From positions 124,001 through 188,000 of the forward strand of contig NZ_CP128401.1 in NCBI RefSeq assembly GCF_030389965.1: DNA of 64,000 nt. The letters are read 5' to 3'. The translations under genes were made by a program, and so were the position numbers. Below, in pieces: positions 29,640 to 37,599 of this stretch; the stretch's first letter is position 1, and every line of letters begins with the position of its first letter. The notes under the pieces were generated by a model that worked only from the letters and a program-made list of their open reading frames with translations, did not search any database and was not told the origin of the DNA. This stretch comes from Candidatus Chlorohelix allophototropha (GTDB lineage: Bacteria > Chloroflexota > Chloroflexia > Chloroheliales > Chloroheliaceae).

Positions 29640-30607
29640 AGGATTCGCTGGAAACTGGAAATCGGAAGAATAACATACTGTTATAATCAGGTTTTACTAA
29701 AAAGAATTAATACCACATTAAAGTTGAAATTAAGATAAATAAAAATCAAAGAATAGAAAAAATTACACTTGTTAAACCAATTTGGAACCTTTAATTGAGG
29801 ATTTATTGAGTATGGCTGGTTGGTGGTAATTGCGACTTTGCTAGTTTCTGCTACTTACCAAATTGGATATACGCTGCTTTCGGCGCATTTGAGTAACAGA
29901 TTCGGATGAACCAAAATAAATTGGTGTCCTTGTTATTCAAGGTAACAGAGCTACTTCCGTAGTTATTTAGTTGCGCCAGTTTTCTTTTTTCCAGACTCTT
30001 GAATTTTTCACGCTGTTTTATGATATTTCAGTCGAAGCCGTTCTATCTCCAATCTGGAACGTAGCGGATTATTTAGAGAGAAATCCGCCATGCTGGCTTT
30101 TATCCGCCACAGTAGGAGGGTTTTTCGTCAGGAGGGAAGTATCAGTTTGATGTAAGGGGCTAAAGCGAAAAAGTTAACCTGAAGGGGATATGTTGTACTT
30201 TTGGGATATGTAGGAATTTTCTCGCATGTCTTGACAAACTCAAGATTCACCTTACAATTAGACTCATGCAGAGTACAGTTGTTCGCAACAACTATCTTGT
30301 ATTTGTGTTCTTGTACTTTTGCACATGTCTTTGACCGTATTCAAAGACTGAATATTCATCAAAATAACACAACTTCTTTAAGAAAAGAAGCTAAACAATA
30401 ACAAGATGTGAAAAAAGAGAGAATCAGTAGCGGCTAGATACCGAAACAAAACAATCATATAAAACAAGAAAATCCCCTCTCGCCGTCCAAAGCCGTGGGG
30501 ATCTTCAAACAAATGCATAGCCCTCACAGGGAGGACTTTTATTTTCCTTTTACATTTAAAGGATAGCATAAGAGATTCTCCATGTCAAGAGCTAAGGAGG
30601 ATTTTTT
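29640..30607 (+). other. Control region before the initiator-like gene (candidate origin)
   Basis: These 968 bases hold no credible gene. The first 160 bases are very AT-rich. ATCCGCCA occurs twice (30083-30090, 30102-30109). TTGTACTTTTG is a direct repeat (30193, 30311). A good promoter lies at 30231-30258. AGTTGTT-CGC-AACAACT (30277-30293) is a perfect stem. ATCCCC/GGGGAT (30472, 30497) could fold in the leader. An AT-rich segment plus repeats beside an initiator gene is typical of replicon origins, but no DnaA box was found. Confidence 0.5.
30231..30258 (+). promoter_or_regulatory. Sigma70-type promoter
   Basis: TTGACA (30231-30236) and TACAAT (30253-30258) are separated by 16 bases. This would start transcription near 30265, giving a leader of about 340 bases before the initiator-like gene, with a perfect 7-bp stem at 30277-30293. 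Confidence 0.7.
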
Positions 30608-31696
30608 ATGCCCAAAAATACGCTTGCATACAATTATAGCCCGAATTTGACTGTTCCAAAAAGAACAGGACAGTTTGTACAGATACCACTCGAACTGATT
30701 AGGGAATCCGAAATCAGCCCAGCTGCTCTGAAACTGTATATGATACTCCTCTCCTACTCTGGAGTGGATAACTGTGCCTACCCTTCCCAATCCCGGCTTG
30801 CTATCGATATGAAGCTTACTGAGCGACGAGTGAGAACCCTTTTAGTCGAGCTCCTGGAAGCTAATCTGGTAGAAATAATTCATCGCGCAGGAACTTCCAA
30901 TTTGTATATACCTCTTTGGAAAGCAGGTAGAGAAGTGGAAGAGAACTTCCGGAGAGAGAGGAAGAATAGTTCCGACAATTTACATGAACATGATTTAAAT
31001 CATGTGTGTGAAAAAAACTCAGTATCTGAAACAATTCCAGATACCGATACAGGGATAGCTTCTAAAGTCACACTAGCTGAAAATACTCAAAATGACAAAC
31101 AAATATCAACTCTTCTGATTTCTGCTGGCATCAGTCTTGTAATGGCACAGGAACTAGCCCGGGTAATTCGTCAGAACAATCGCGACATAAGTTATGTCAA
31201 ATTGTTAATAGAAACCAGCCAAGAAAAATATATCCACAATCCGATTGGGTTTATCCGCTTCATGATTTTGAGAAATGCGGAACCGGTCAACAAGCCGGTC
31301 AGTACACGCCCGAAACAGCGCAAAAGTCCACCTTCAGCGTCACAAACTCCTCTCGATTTCTCTAAATATCTGACTGGAAAATATGCTTACCTGACTGGAA
31401 CAACTTCAGGTGAGGAAACTATCCCTAATACGAACGAAGAGGAAGCGCAAATCCTCTGGCAGAATCTTCGCCGCACTCTTGCCCTTAGTGGCGAATTCCC
31501 GCTTTCCATTTTGGATAGTGGAAGGTTAAGATATTGTTCCGAAACTGGAAGATACCTACCAGTCTTTGTGGGTCGGGAAGATTTAAATAGCGCGCAGGGT
31601 CAAGTTCTCGGTAAAGCTCTGGAAAATTTGTTACTAACAGGTTCTGGATATAATACAACACCAAATACTATATCTCTGTGTAATGCCGACATTTAG
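30608..31696 (+). CDS. Helix-turn-helix, plasmid replication initiator-like protein
   Basis: The protein has 362 residues from ATG 30608, with AAGGAGG at 30594-30600. The N-terminal region (~18-105) is winged-helix-like: FVQIPLELIRE, SPAALKLYMILLSY, AYPSQSRLAIDMKLTERRV and LEANLVEII. This is the pattern of replication initiators and DnaD-like HTH proteins that start with a recruitment wing. The C-terminal half is polar with a helical segment (SVKLLIETSQ-like region, NPIGFIRFMIL) seen in several Rep proteins. Its position before AlbA/ATPase, parA and parB supports a role in replication. No replication motif is decisive, so it might be a regulator. Confidence 0.65.
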   Translation: MPKNTLAYNYSPNLTVPKRTGQFVQIPLELIRESEISPAALKLYMILLSYSGVDNCAYPSQSRLAIDMKLTERRVRTLLVELLEANLVEIIHRAGTSNLYIPLWKAGREVEENFRRERKNSSDNLHEHDLNHVCEKNSVSETIPDTDTGIASKVTLAENTQNDKQISTLLISAGISLVMAQELARVIRQNNRDISYVKLLIETSQEKYIHNPIGFIRFMILRNAEPVNKPVSTRPKQRKSPPSASQTPLDFSKYLTGKYAYLTGTTSGEETIPNTNEEEAQILWQNLRRTLALSGEFPLSILDSGRLRYCSETGRYLPVFVGREDLNSAQGQVLGKALENLLLTGSGYNTTPNTISLCNADI

Positions 31697-31870
31697 GGGG
31701 TATAGTTGAAGAAAGCTTTTTATGTTTATTAGAATCAGTCTGAAAAAGCTGATTTTGGATAAAAAATCGCTATTTTGGCTTCTTAAAGGAAGATTTAAAT
31801 TATAAAAAGACATCACATTTCATTATGCACAAAGGGTAATTATAGAGTAAAATAAGTCAAATATAGGATT

Positions 31871-31902
31871 ATTCCGCCATTATGGCGGATATCGTGGCGG
31901 AT
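31871..31902 (+). promoter_or_regulatory. Operator-like array of TGGCGGAT sites over a start codon
   Basis: ATTCCGCCA (31871-31879) faces TGGCGGAT (31883-31890), and a second TGGCGGAT follows at 31895-31902. The last site abuts the ATG at 31904. The same 8-mer in the other orientation (ATCCGCCA) occurs twice upstream of the initiator-like gene. Its position suggests autoregulation. Confidence 0.6.
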
Positions 31903-31903
31903 A

Positions 31904-33382
31904 ATGGTGGAAAGACGGACTTCAAATATGTTGGATATAGAATCTATTCTGAAGGAAGGCGAAAGTGACAGGGTTGAGTTTAAGATAGCTCCTCCTCGTG
32001 CGAATGAAATGGCTGAACGTATTTGCGGCTTTGCCAATTCGATTTCAGGAGGTTATCTGATTATAGGAGTACAGGATAAGAACTGGGGGGTAGTCGGAGT
32101 CAAGAACGTCTCCGATACAATTGACCAAATCCTGTACGCTGCCCGTCTATGCCACCCTCAAGTACATCTGAATCCACCGCTACCCCAGACTGTACTCATA
32201 AATGATCGACAATTAGTGGTAGCCCATATACCGCCTAATGATGGCACGTTGTATCAATCTGGAGGTGTTTGTTGGATTAGAAAAGGCACTCATACCACCC
32301 CTATGGTAGTATCAGAGATTCAGCGCTATCTTTACCATAGAGGAGTTCTTGACTGGGAAACTCAACCTGTGCACCGAGCAACTCTTTCTCACCTGAATAG
32401 AGATATTATCGATCTATATCTGAACCACCGTCCTAGCAGGAACAGGGGAGTCTTTCGCCCTTCTTCGATGGAAGATATCTTGGTTAATCTTGAATGTCTT
32501 ACGGTAACTAGTGATGCGAAGGGAAAAGAAGTGCTACGCCCCACTAACGCTGGGCTGTTGCTCTTTGCTGATAACCCGCAGGAATTCCTGTTACAATCAG
32601 AGGTAGTGTGCGCTCTTTTTAGAGATAATTCTGGTCTCAAACGCTTTTCTGATCGACGTGTTTTTCAGGGTCCTATCAGCGATCTGATTGACCAGGTTGG
32701 TACTTGGTTTGAACGTAATATTGCTGTACCGGCTCGCGTGAAAGGTTTTAGTCGTATAGATGAGCCGGAATATCCTCTAGAAGTTCTGCGAGAGGCAACA
32801 GTAAATGCATTGGTACACCGGGATTACAGCCTCAAAGGTGAGAATGTCCGCATATTTTTCTATTCTGACCGGATTGAGTTTCGCAATCCTGGATTGCTTA
32901 TGCCGGGTCTTAACATTGAGGATTTGAGAGAGGGTCGGGCAGGTTCTAAACTCCGAAACCCTGTTATAACCGGAATACTCAGGAATTTACCGGGTAGTTA
33001 TATGGATCGGATGGGCAGTGGTATCCCATTTATGCTGGATGAAATGCGACAGTTAGGACGCCGTCCACCAGAATTTCGAGAACAGGGAGAGTTTATTGTG
33101 ACTTTCTATAAGGAAGCCAATACACAAGCTGAGGAAATGAGAACTCCCTTGACCCAAAAAGAAAAGGCTGCTGAAAGTGATTCTGTAACCAGTGGTCTTC
33201 AAAAACAGCGACAAGAATTGGCGTTGCAATATATCCATAAAAACGGTTATATAACCAACGGTCAGTATCGGGAACTTGTGGGAGCTTCGGATAGAACAGC
33301 CTATCGGGATCTGGAAGCATTGGTAGCACAAGGTACTCTCAGGACTACCGGTCAAAAAAGGTCTAGACGCTACATGTTTTGA
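31904..33382 (+). CDS. AlbA_2 (Schlafen-like) domain, ATPase and HTH regulator
   Basis: The protein has 492 residues. The N-terminal ~130 residues match the AlbA_2/Schlafen DNA-binding fold (EGESDRVEFKIAP, FANSISGGYLIIGV, VAHIPPNDGTLYQ, WIRKGTHTTPM). The middle holds a GHKL-like ATPase of the HATPase_c_4 type (REATVNALVHRDYS, RIEFRNPGLL, NPVI, MDRMGSGI). The C-terminus is a winged helix (NGQYRELVGASDRTAYRDLEALV). Such proteins are usually transcription regulators; some are linked to defence. ATG 31904 lies next to the operator array; an in-frame ATG at 31928 is possible. It sits between the initiator-like gene and parA. Confidence 0.85.
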   Translation: MVERRTSNMLDIESILKEGESDRVEFKIAPPRANEMAERICGFANSISGGYLIIGVQDKNWGVVGVKNVSDTIDQILYAARLCHPQVHLNPPLPQTVLINDRQLVVAHIPPNDGTLYQSGGVCWIRKGTHTTPMVVSEIQRYLYHRGVLDWETQPVHRATLSHLNRDIIDLYLNHRPSRNRGVFRPSSMEDILVNLECLTVTSDAKGKEVLRPTNAGLLLFADNPQEFLLQSEVVCALFRDNSGLKRFSDRRVFQGPISDLIDQVGTWFERNIAVPARVKGFSRIDEPEYPLEVLREATVNALVHRDYSLKGENVRIFFYSDRIEFRNPGLLMPGLNIEDLREGRAGSKLRNPVITGILRNLPGSYMDRMGSGIPFMLDEMRQLGRRPPEFREQGEFIVTFYKEANTQAEEMRTPLTQKEKAAESDSVTSGLQKQRQELALQYIHKNGYITNGQYRELVGASDRTAYRDLEALVAQGTLRTTGQKRSRRYMF

Positions 33383-33491
33383 GTAGTAAGAGCAGACGTA
33401 ATTTGGTTGGTATGACACGGATTCTTAGTCGGCTATAGCCTGAATGCTGGGCATAGGTAGAAAAATAGTTTCCATATATAAAAGGAGTTTT

Positions 33492-34262
33492 ATGATCAAG
33501 ATAGCGTTTGGATTACAGAAAGGAGGGGTTGGTAAAACCACCAGCACCATTTCTACTGGCTATGCATTGGCGAAACTTGGCAAGCGGGTGCTTCTGGTTG
33601 ATTCCGACCCACAAGCTAATCTAACCTCTTCATGTTTGCTTGACCCAAGATCTTTCAACCTTAATATTTATGATCTGTTTAAAAAAGGTTCATTGAAAGC
33701 ATCAAATGCCATCGTCAAAACCCAATGGGATTTTGACTTAATTCCTTCCAGTATAGTGTTGGCTTCTGCTGAGGTTGAACTGGTGTCTGCTTTTCAGAGG
33801 GAACAAGTGTTGGCAGAAAAATTTCAGGAACTGGAAGGACTTGGCTATGATTACGTTCTTACCGATAGCCCCCCTTCATTGGGTTTGCTTACTGTAAATG
33901 TGCTGGCTGCCTCTGACAGGGTTGTAATGCCGGTTCAGTGCCAGTTACTCTCTATTATGGGTCTCCAAGCTTTTATAGATGTTGTAGAATTGGTACAGAA
34001 AATTAACCGCACTTTGCGTATTAGCGGAGTTTTGCTAACTATGTATGATCCTCGCACCGGTGTTTCACGTGAAGTGGAAAATAATGTACGTGAAATATTA
34101 GGAGATCTGGTATTTGATACCCGTATAGGAAATTTCACAGCCCTTTCCAATATACCGCGGCGTGGTCCAATTCAGGTTTGGGAACCGAAACACCCAGCTA
34201 GCCAGCAATATAATGCATTTGCCGAAGAGCTTATAAATCGTTTAGAGCAGGAGAGTCATTGA
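33492..34262 (+). CDS. parA: ParA-family partition ATPase
   Basis: This 257-residue deviant-Walker ATPase is for replicon partition. ATG 33492 is chosen because AAAGGAG stands at 33481-33487; an upstream in-frame start would add unrelated residues. It shows the Walker A KGGVGKTT, A' motif LLVDSDPQAN, Walker B YVLTDSPPSLG and the C-terminal AFAEELINRL. It lacks an N-terminal HTH, so it is the small chromosome-like/type Ib form. A perfect palindrome GGCTATAGCC (33431-33440) lies upstream. The parB gene starts 2 bases after its stop. A parS-like site lies within the gene at 34061-34076. Confidence 0.93.
   Translation: MIKIAFGLQKGGVGKTTSTISTGYALAKLGKRVLLVDSDPQANLTSSCLLDPRSFNLNIYDLFKKGSLKASNAIVKTQWDFDLIPSSIVLASAEVELVSAFQREQVLAEKFQELEGLGYDYVLTDSPPSLGLLTVNVLAASDRVVMPVQCQLLSIMGLQAFIDVVELVQKINRTLRISGVLLTMYDPRTGVSREVENNVREILGDLVFDTRIGNFTALSNIPRRGPIQVWEPKHPASQQYNAFAEELINRLEQESH
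34061..34076 (+). promoter_or_regulatory. parS-like centromere site inside parA
   Basis: TGTTTCACGTGAAGTG matches the bacterial parS consensus TGTTTCACGTGAAACA at 13 of 16 positions, including the central TTCACGTGAA. It encodes VSRE, residues commonly conserved here in ParA, so chance through codon choice is possible. Confidence 0.55.
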
Positions 34263-34263
34263 A

Positions 34264-35019
34264 GTGTCAAAGAAGAATACTACCGGCACGGATTTTTTTG
34301 CCAATCTCAGGGCACGTGCTGGAGATATCCAAAAACTCACGGATAACTCTGAATTGAAGGAAACTGAAGAACTTGAAATACTTCGTTTGGAATTAATCTT
34401 ACCAAACCCCGATCAACCTCGTAAGATTCCTGCGCCTGTCGAAGATGAACAACTGGTGGCTGATGTAAAGGAACGTGGAATTCTGCAACCCATAATAGTA
34501 AGACCTTCACCAGAGCAACCCGGTAAATATTTGTTGGTAGCGGGTAATCGGCGGGTTGGCGCTGCCGGGCAAGCCGGGTTGTCTCACATTCCGGCAATAG
34601 TCAGAGATTATACTGAAAAAGAGGCTCGTACTGTTGCAGCTATCGAGAATTTGCAACGACAGGATCTTGATCCACTGGATGAAGCCCGCTATTTCAGGTT
34701 TTTAGGAGTAGAATATAACCTTTCAAACCGGGATATTGCTAAGCTTGTTAATAAAAGTCCCAGCTATGTTGATCAGCGTATGCGCATGCTGGAAAAGCGC
34801 GTAAAAAATACGCATTTGTTACAGAAAGCACAAACTAACATAACAGAGAAAACTATCTGGAAATACCGTCCTCGTGATTGGCAGAAATTCCATCAAACTT
34901 TGGAGGCTCTCGGAAAAGGGTATAGCGTTGCTCCTATCGAGGAAAAAAAGAAGTTGCGGCAGGAAATTCAGCTACTAAGGGAGCATCTGGCGGCACTGGA
35001 AAAAGATATGAAGGATTGA
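34264..35019 (+). CDS. parB: ParB-family partition protein
   Basis: The 251-residue protein binds parS DNA and loads as a CTP clamp. The N-terminal domain has PNPDQPRK, LVADVKERGILQPIIVRP and the catalytic-pocket motif as AGNRRVGAA, where most ParB proteins have GERR. ENLQRQDLDPLDEA is the conserved ENIQR-type motif. A HTH with NLSNRDIAKLVNKSPSYVDQRM follows, and a coiled C-terminus (EEKKKLRQEIQLLREHLAALE) may dimerise. The start is GTG 34264, one base after the parA stop, so the two are translationally coupled. Codon changes in the NRR pocket may alter CTP use; that is inference. Confidence 0.92.
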   Translation: MSKKNTTGTDFFANLRARAGDIQKLTDNSELKETEELEILRLELILPNPDQPRKIPAPVEDEQLVADVKERGILQPIIVRPSPEQPGKYLLVAGNRRVGAAGQAGLSHIPAIVRDYTEKEARTVAAIENLQRQDLDPLDEARYFRFLGVEYNLSNRDIAKLVNKSPSYVDQRMRMLEKRVKNTHLLQKAQTNITEKTIWKYRPRDWQKFHQTLEALGKGYSVAPIEEKKKLRQEIQLLREHLAALEKDMKD

Positions 35020-35160
35020 CATTTCGGTCTACTTCGCTTACGGTCAGCATGACAACCTTCGTGAATGGTTACGATTTGGGACGATGGACAATGATGCTAT
35101 GGATAGAGCCATTTGTGATACCGTTGTCCCTTCTCGACCAATATTCAGTGAAAACCCTTG

Positions 35161-35403
35161 TTATTCCAGCATTCTTTTCAAAGCTTCAATATCATTTATA
35201 CGCACCGAATCTTTATGGAATCGATAATGCCCTCATCACGCAACTTGCAGAATTCTCGTGATAGCGTTGGACGTGAAACATTCAAAAAATCAGCCAGTTC
35301 TCCTCGTTTCAGAGGCAGCATAAAAGTGCAAATGCCGCTTCTCCGCTGTAACTCAAGCAGATATTTACTAATTTTCCCTTTGATACTTTTTACCACAAAG
35401 TAA
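35161..35403 (-). pseudogene. Crp/Fnr-family regulator, C-terminal fragment
   Basis: On the minus strand this reads KGKISKYLLELQRR, then LKRGELADFLNVSRPTLSREFCKLRDEGIID, the HTH of Crp/Fnr regulators. A one-base shift near 35205 moves the end into another frame, where DSVRINDIEALKRMLE and a stop at 35161 complete a normal C-terminus. The cNMP-like sensor domain is missing. It points away from the adjacent hcp remnant, as regulators of hcp often do. Confidence 0.75.
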
Positions 35404-35418
35404 TCCACTTTTCGATTT

Positions 35419-35987
35419 GTAACCGGGCACGACCTGCACGACCTAAAGCAACTACTTGAGGATACCGAAGGAAAAGGTATCAATATCTATACCCACAGAT
35501 AGAGGCGGTAAAGAGTGGGGGAATCAAACATTTTTTCTTGGTGGGTAGATGTGATGGGGCAAAGCCGGGCAGGAACTACTATACCAACTTTGTTAAGAAA
35601 GCGCCGCAAGACAGCATAATCTTGACGCTTGTTTGTGGTAAATTCAGGTTCAATGAATTGAATATCGGGGAAATCGGTGGGCTACCCAGAATCCTAGATA
35701 TGGGGCAGTGCAATGACGCATACTCGGCGATACAGGTAGCCCTTGCGCTGGCAACCGCTTTTGAGTGTGGGGTAAACGACTTACCGTTGACGTTGGTACT
35801 CTCCTGGTTCGAGCAAAAAGCCGTAAGCATTTTGCTGACCCTTCTGGCGCTTAGAATCAAGAATATCTATCTGGGACCAAGTCTGCCCGCATTTGTATCA
35901 GCAAACGTACTAAACGTACTGGTAGAGAAGTTCGATCTAAAACCGACCAGTACCCCGCAAGCCGATCTTGCCACAATTCTGGGCTAA
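35419..35987 (+). pseudogene. hcp: hcp (hybrid cluster protein / hydroxylamine reductase), internally deleted
   Basis: The first part reads [19 protein letters not shown] and ends after INIYTH, a piece of the Hcp middle. After a stop, homology resumes near 35517 with [20 protein letters not shown] and runs to the natural C-terminus ([13 protein letters not shown], then DLATILG). In between, the stretch normally starting with GEMLPAH is gone, and the N-terminal half is absent. The retained part has the cluster-binding Cys in LTLVCGKF and the GQCNDAY block. The gene is dead. It stands divergently beside a Crp/Fnr fragment. Confidence 0.88.
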
Positions 35988-36000
35988 TCGTTGGAAAAAG

Positions 36001-36028
36001 AAAAGGTTGTCTATTTGACAGCCCTTTT
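36001..36028 (+). terminator. Terminator downstream of the hcp remnant
   Basis: AAAAGGTTGTC pairs with GACAGCCCTTTT, allowing one bulge, with loop TATTT and a T-rich 3' arm. It lies 13 bases after the hcp stop. Confidence 0.7.
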
Positions 36029-36040
36029 ATTAATTACGCT

Positions 36041-36093
36041 TGCTAATCCCCTCATCAAAAGGTTCTGTGAGGGGATTAATGAAGGGATTAGCA
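36041..36093 (+). repeat. Two mutually exclusive hairpins
   Basis: The left arm TGCTAATCCCCTCA can pair through TAATCCCCTCA with TGAGGGGATTA (36068-36078), or through TGCTAATCCC with GGGATTAGCA (36084-36093). Both stems are perfect (11 and 10 bp). Nothing downstream is an intact gene, so a regulatory role is unproven. Confidence 0.6.
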
Positions 36094-36271
36094 AAAGGAG
36101 AAACTGACAAGGCAAGTCAATTAAGTTCAAAAGAATTGATAAATCGGACAGCTATCTAAATCTTTGGTCGCTAAAACCCATCTTGATTTACCCGCATCTC
36201 TGAAAACAGCCTAAATTCTCAAACAAGCGCCTAACTGCCACAGCAACTTTACATAACCATTAATCATGATA

Positions 36272-36314
36272 AAATCGCCTTCGCCACCGTTAGTCATTTG
36301 ACGGTGGGCGATTT
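36272..36314 (+). repeat. Long imperfect hairpin
   Basis: AAATCGC and CCACCGT on the left pair with ACGGTGG and GCGATTT on the right, with a five-base bulge and a ten-base loop. The surrounding 36.1-36.5 kb stretch has no recognisable gene. It may be the end of a lost element or a terminator. Confidence 0.5.
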
Positions 36315-36541
36315 CCGCAACTGGTTACTGGCGGAGGAGCGGGATAGCCGCGCTTACTCCCAGACTCACTATGGTGGCAGCAGTCTCCGAGATAATGTGC
36401 GTAATCAAGATCAGATACGGTGTTGTTAAGTCTATAGCACATCATTCAAATCAACGAACTATTACGAAACTCGCCACGTATCTGCTCGTTTTGTATAACA
36501 GATTAATATTGATGTTCCGATGCAAAAGGCAGGTTAAAGCT

Positions 36542-36932
36542 ATGGCAAAGGGCAGGGCTATTTATGTGGGGATGCTGGCAGTGATGCTGTTCTCGCTCTT
36601 TTGGTGGGCGTGCAAATGAGCGAGGCTAAGCGAACTGCTGGACATGGCGCGTTCAATCACTTTGATAATCTATACTACCCCGGCGCGGTATATTTCCCCG
36701 AAACTGGGCACAATCTGCGCAACAGCTTCAAGGCATACTGGGAAGCAAACGGAGGGCTTTCGATATACGGCTATCCCATCAGCGAGGAATTTTACGAGGT
36801 CAACCCGGATGACGGCAATAACTACGTAGTGCAATATTTCGAGCGTGCCCGCTTCGAGTGGCATCCTGAAAACAGTGGCACACCTTGTTTGGAAATGGAC
36901 TGCTACGTCAGAAGGGATGGCTAAGCCAGTGA
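36542..36932 (+). pseudogene. Frameshifted secreted protein with one ETGH/YW module
   Basis: ATG 36542 opens a signal peptide (MAKGRAIYVGMLAVMLFSLFW) that stops at 36617. In another frame the module follows: YFPETGHNLRNSFKAYW, NGGLSIYGYPISEEF, VVQYFERARFEWHPE. A second shift near 36885 leads to a tail, LFGNGLLRQKGWLSQ with a stop at 36930, which matches the end of the 617-residue protein at 20057-21910 (LLGNSLLRSKDWLGQ). So this is a decayed, shortened paralogue carrying at least two frameshifts. Confidence 0.78.
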
Positions 36933-37056
36933 CCAATTTCGCCCACGGTGTCGTGGACAGCCAGTTATCAAATTCGTGAGTATAATTGTGAAAGGATATT
37001 ATACACTAGAACAAATATTTGATTAGTCTAGTATCAAGCGAAAAGGAGATAACTTC

Positions 37057-37599
37057 ATGAAAACAGACACCGCCTTGCTGGTAATTGATGTCCAAGTAGG
37101 AATGTTCTCTGACCCGGCTTATCCACCCTACCAAGGGGAGGCCTTACTTGCTAACCTATCCATCCTGATTGAGAAAGCCCGGTCTGCCGGAGTTCCGGTA
37201 ATCTTTATTCAGCACAGCGACAGTAGCCCCGAAGAACCACTGTGGCATGAAAATGAGGGCTGGCAAATTCACCCGGCGATTGCCCCTCGCCCCGGTGAAG
37301 CCGTTGTCCACAAAAAGACCCCCGACTCTTTTTACGAAACCACCCTGCAACTAGAGTTAGAAGGCTTGGGCATCAAGCACTTGGTGATAGCAGGGATGCA
37401 AACAGAATTCTGTGTAGATACCACTACTCGGCAGGCTTTTAGCCGGGGCTACAAGATAACTCTGGTCAAAGACGCACATAGCACCTTTGATACCTTTTAC
37501 CTCACTGCTGCCCAGATAATCAATCATCACAACAACGTCTTGGGCGGTTGGTTCGCTACCGTCAAAGAAACCGGTGAGATTGCGTTTAGCGCAGCCTGA
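37057..37599 (+). CDS. Isochorismatase-family cysteine hydrolase
   Basis: The 180-residue cytoplasmic enzyme has the family's catalytic triad: Asp in LLVIDVQ (residue ~11), Lys in VVHKKTPDSF and Cys in MQTEFCVDTT (~117). The cis-peptide motif is represented by AGMQTEF. ATG 37057 has AAAAGGAGA upstream. It stands alone, so the substrate (amide, ester or isochorismate) cannot be inferred. Length fits the family. Confidence 0.93.
   Translation: MKTDTALLVIDVQVGMFSDPAYPPYQGEALLANLSILIEKARSAGVPVIFIQHSDSSPEEPLWHENEGWQIHPAIAPRPGEAVVHKKTPDSFYETTLQLELEGLGIKHLVIAGMQTEFCVDTTTRQAFSRGYKITLVKDAHSTFDTFYLTAAQIINHHNNVLGGWFATVKETGEIAFSAA

Noticed and set aside
30201-30401. 66-codon frame in the initiator leader
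   Set aside because: It overlaps the promoter and stem-loop and lacks a ribosome site.
35021-35160. Possible peptide YGQHDNLREWLRFGTMDND directly after parB
   Set aside because: The frame has no start codon and no recognised family; likely debris or chance.
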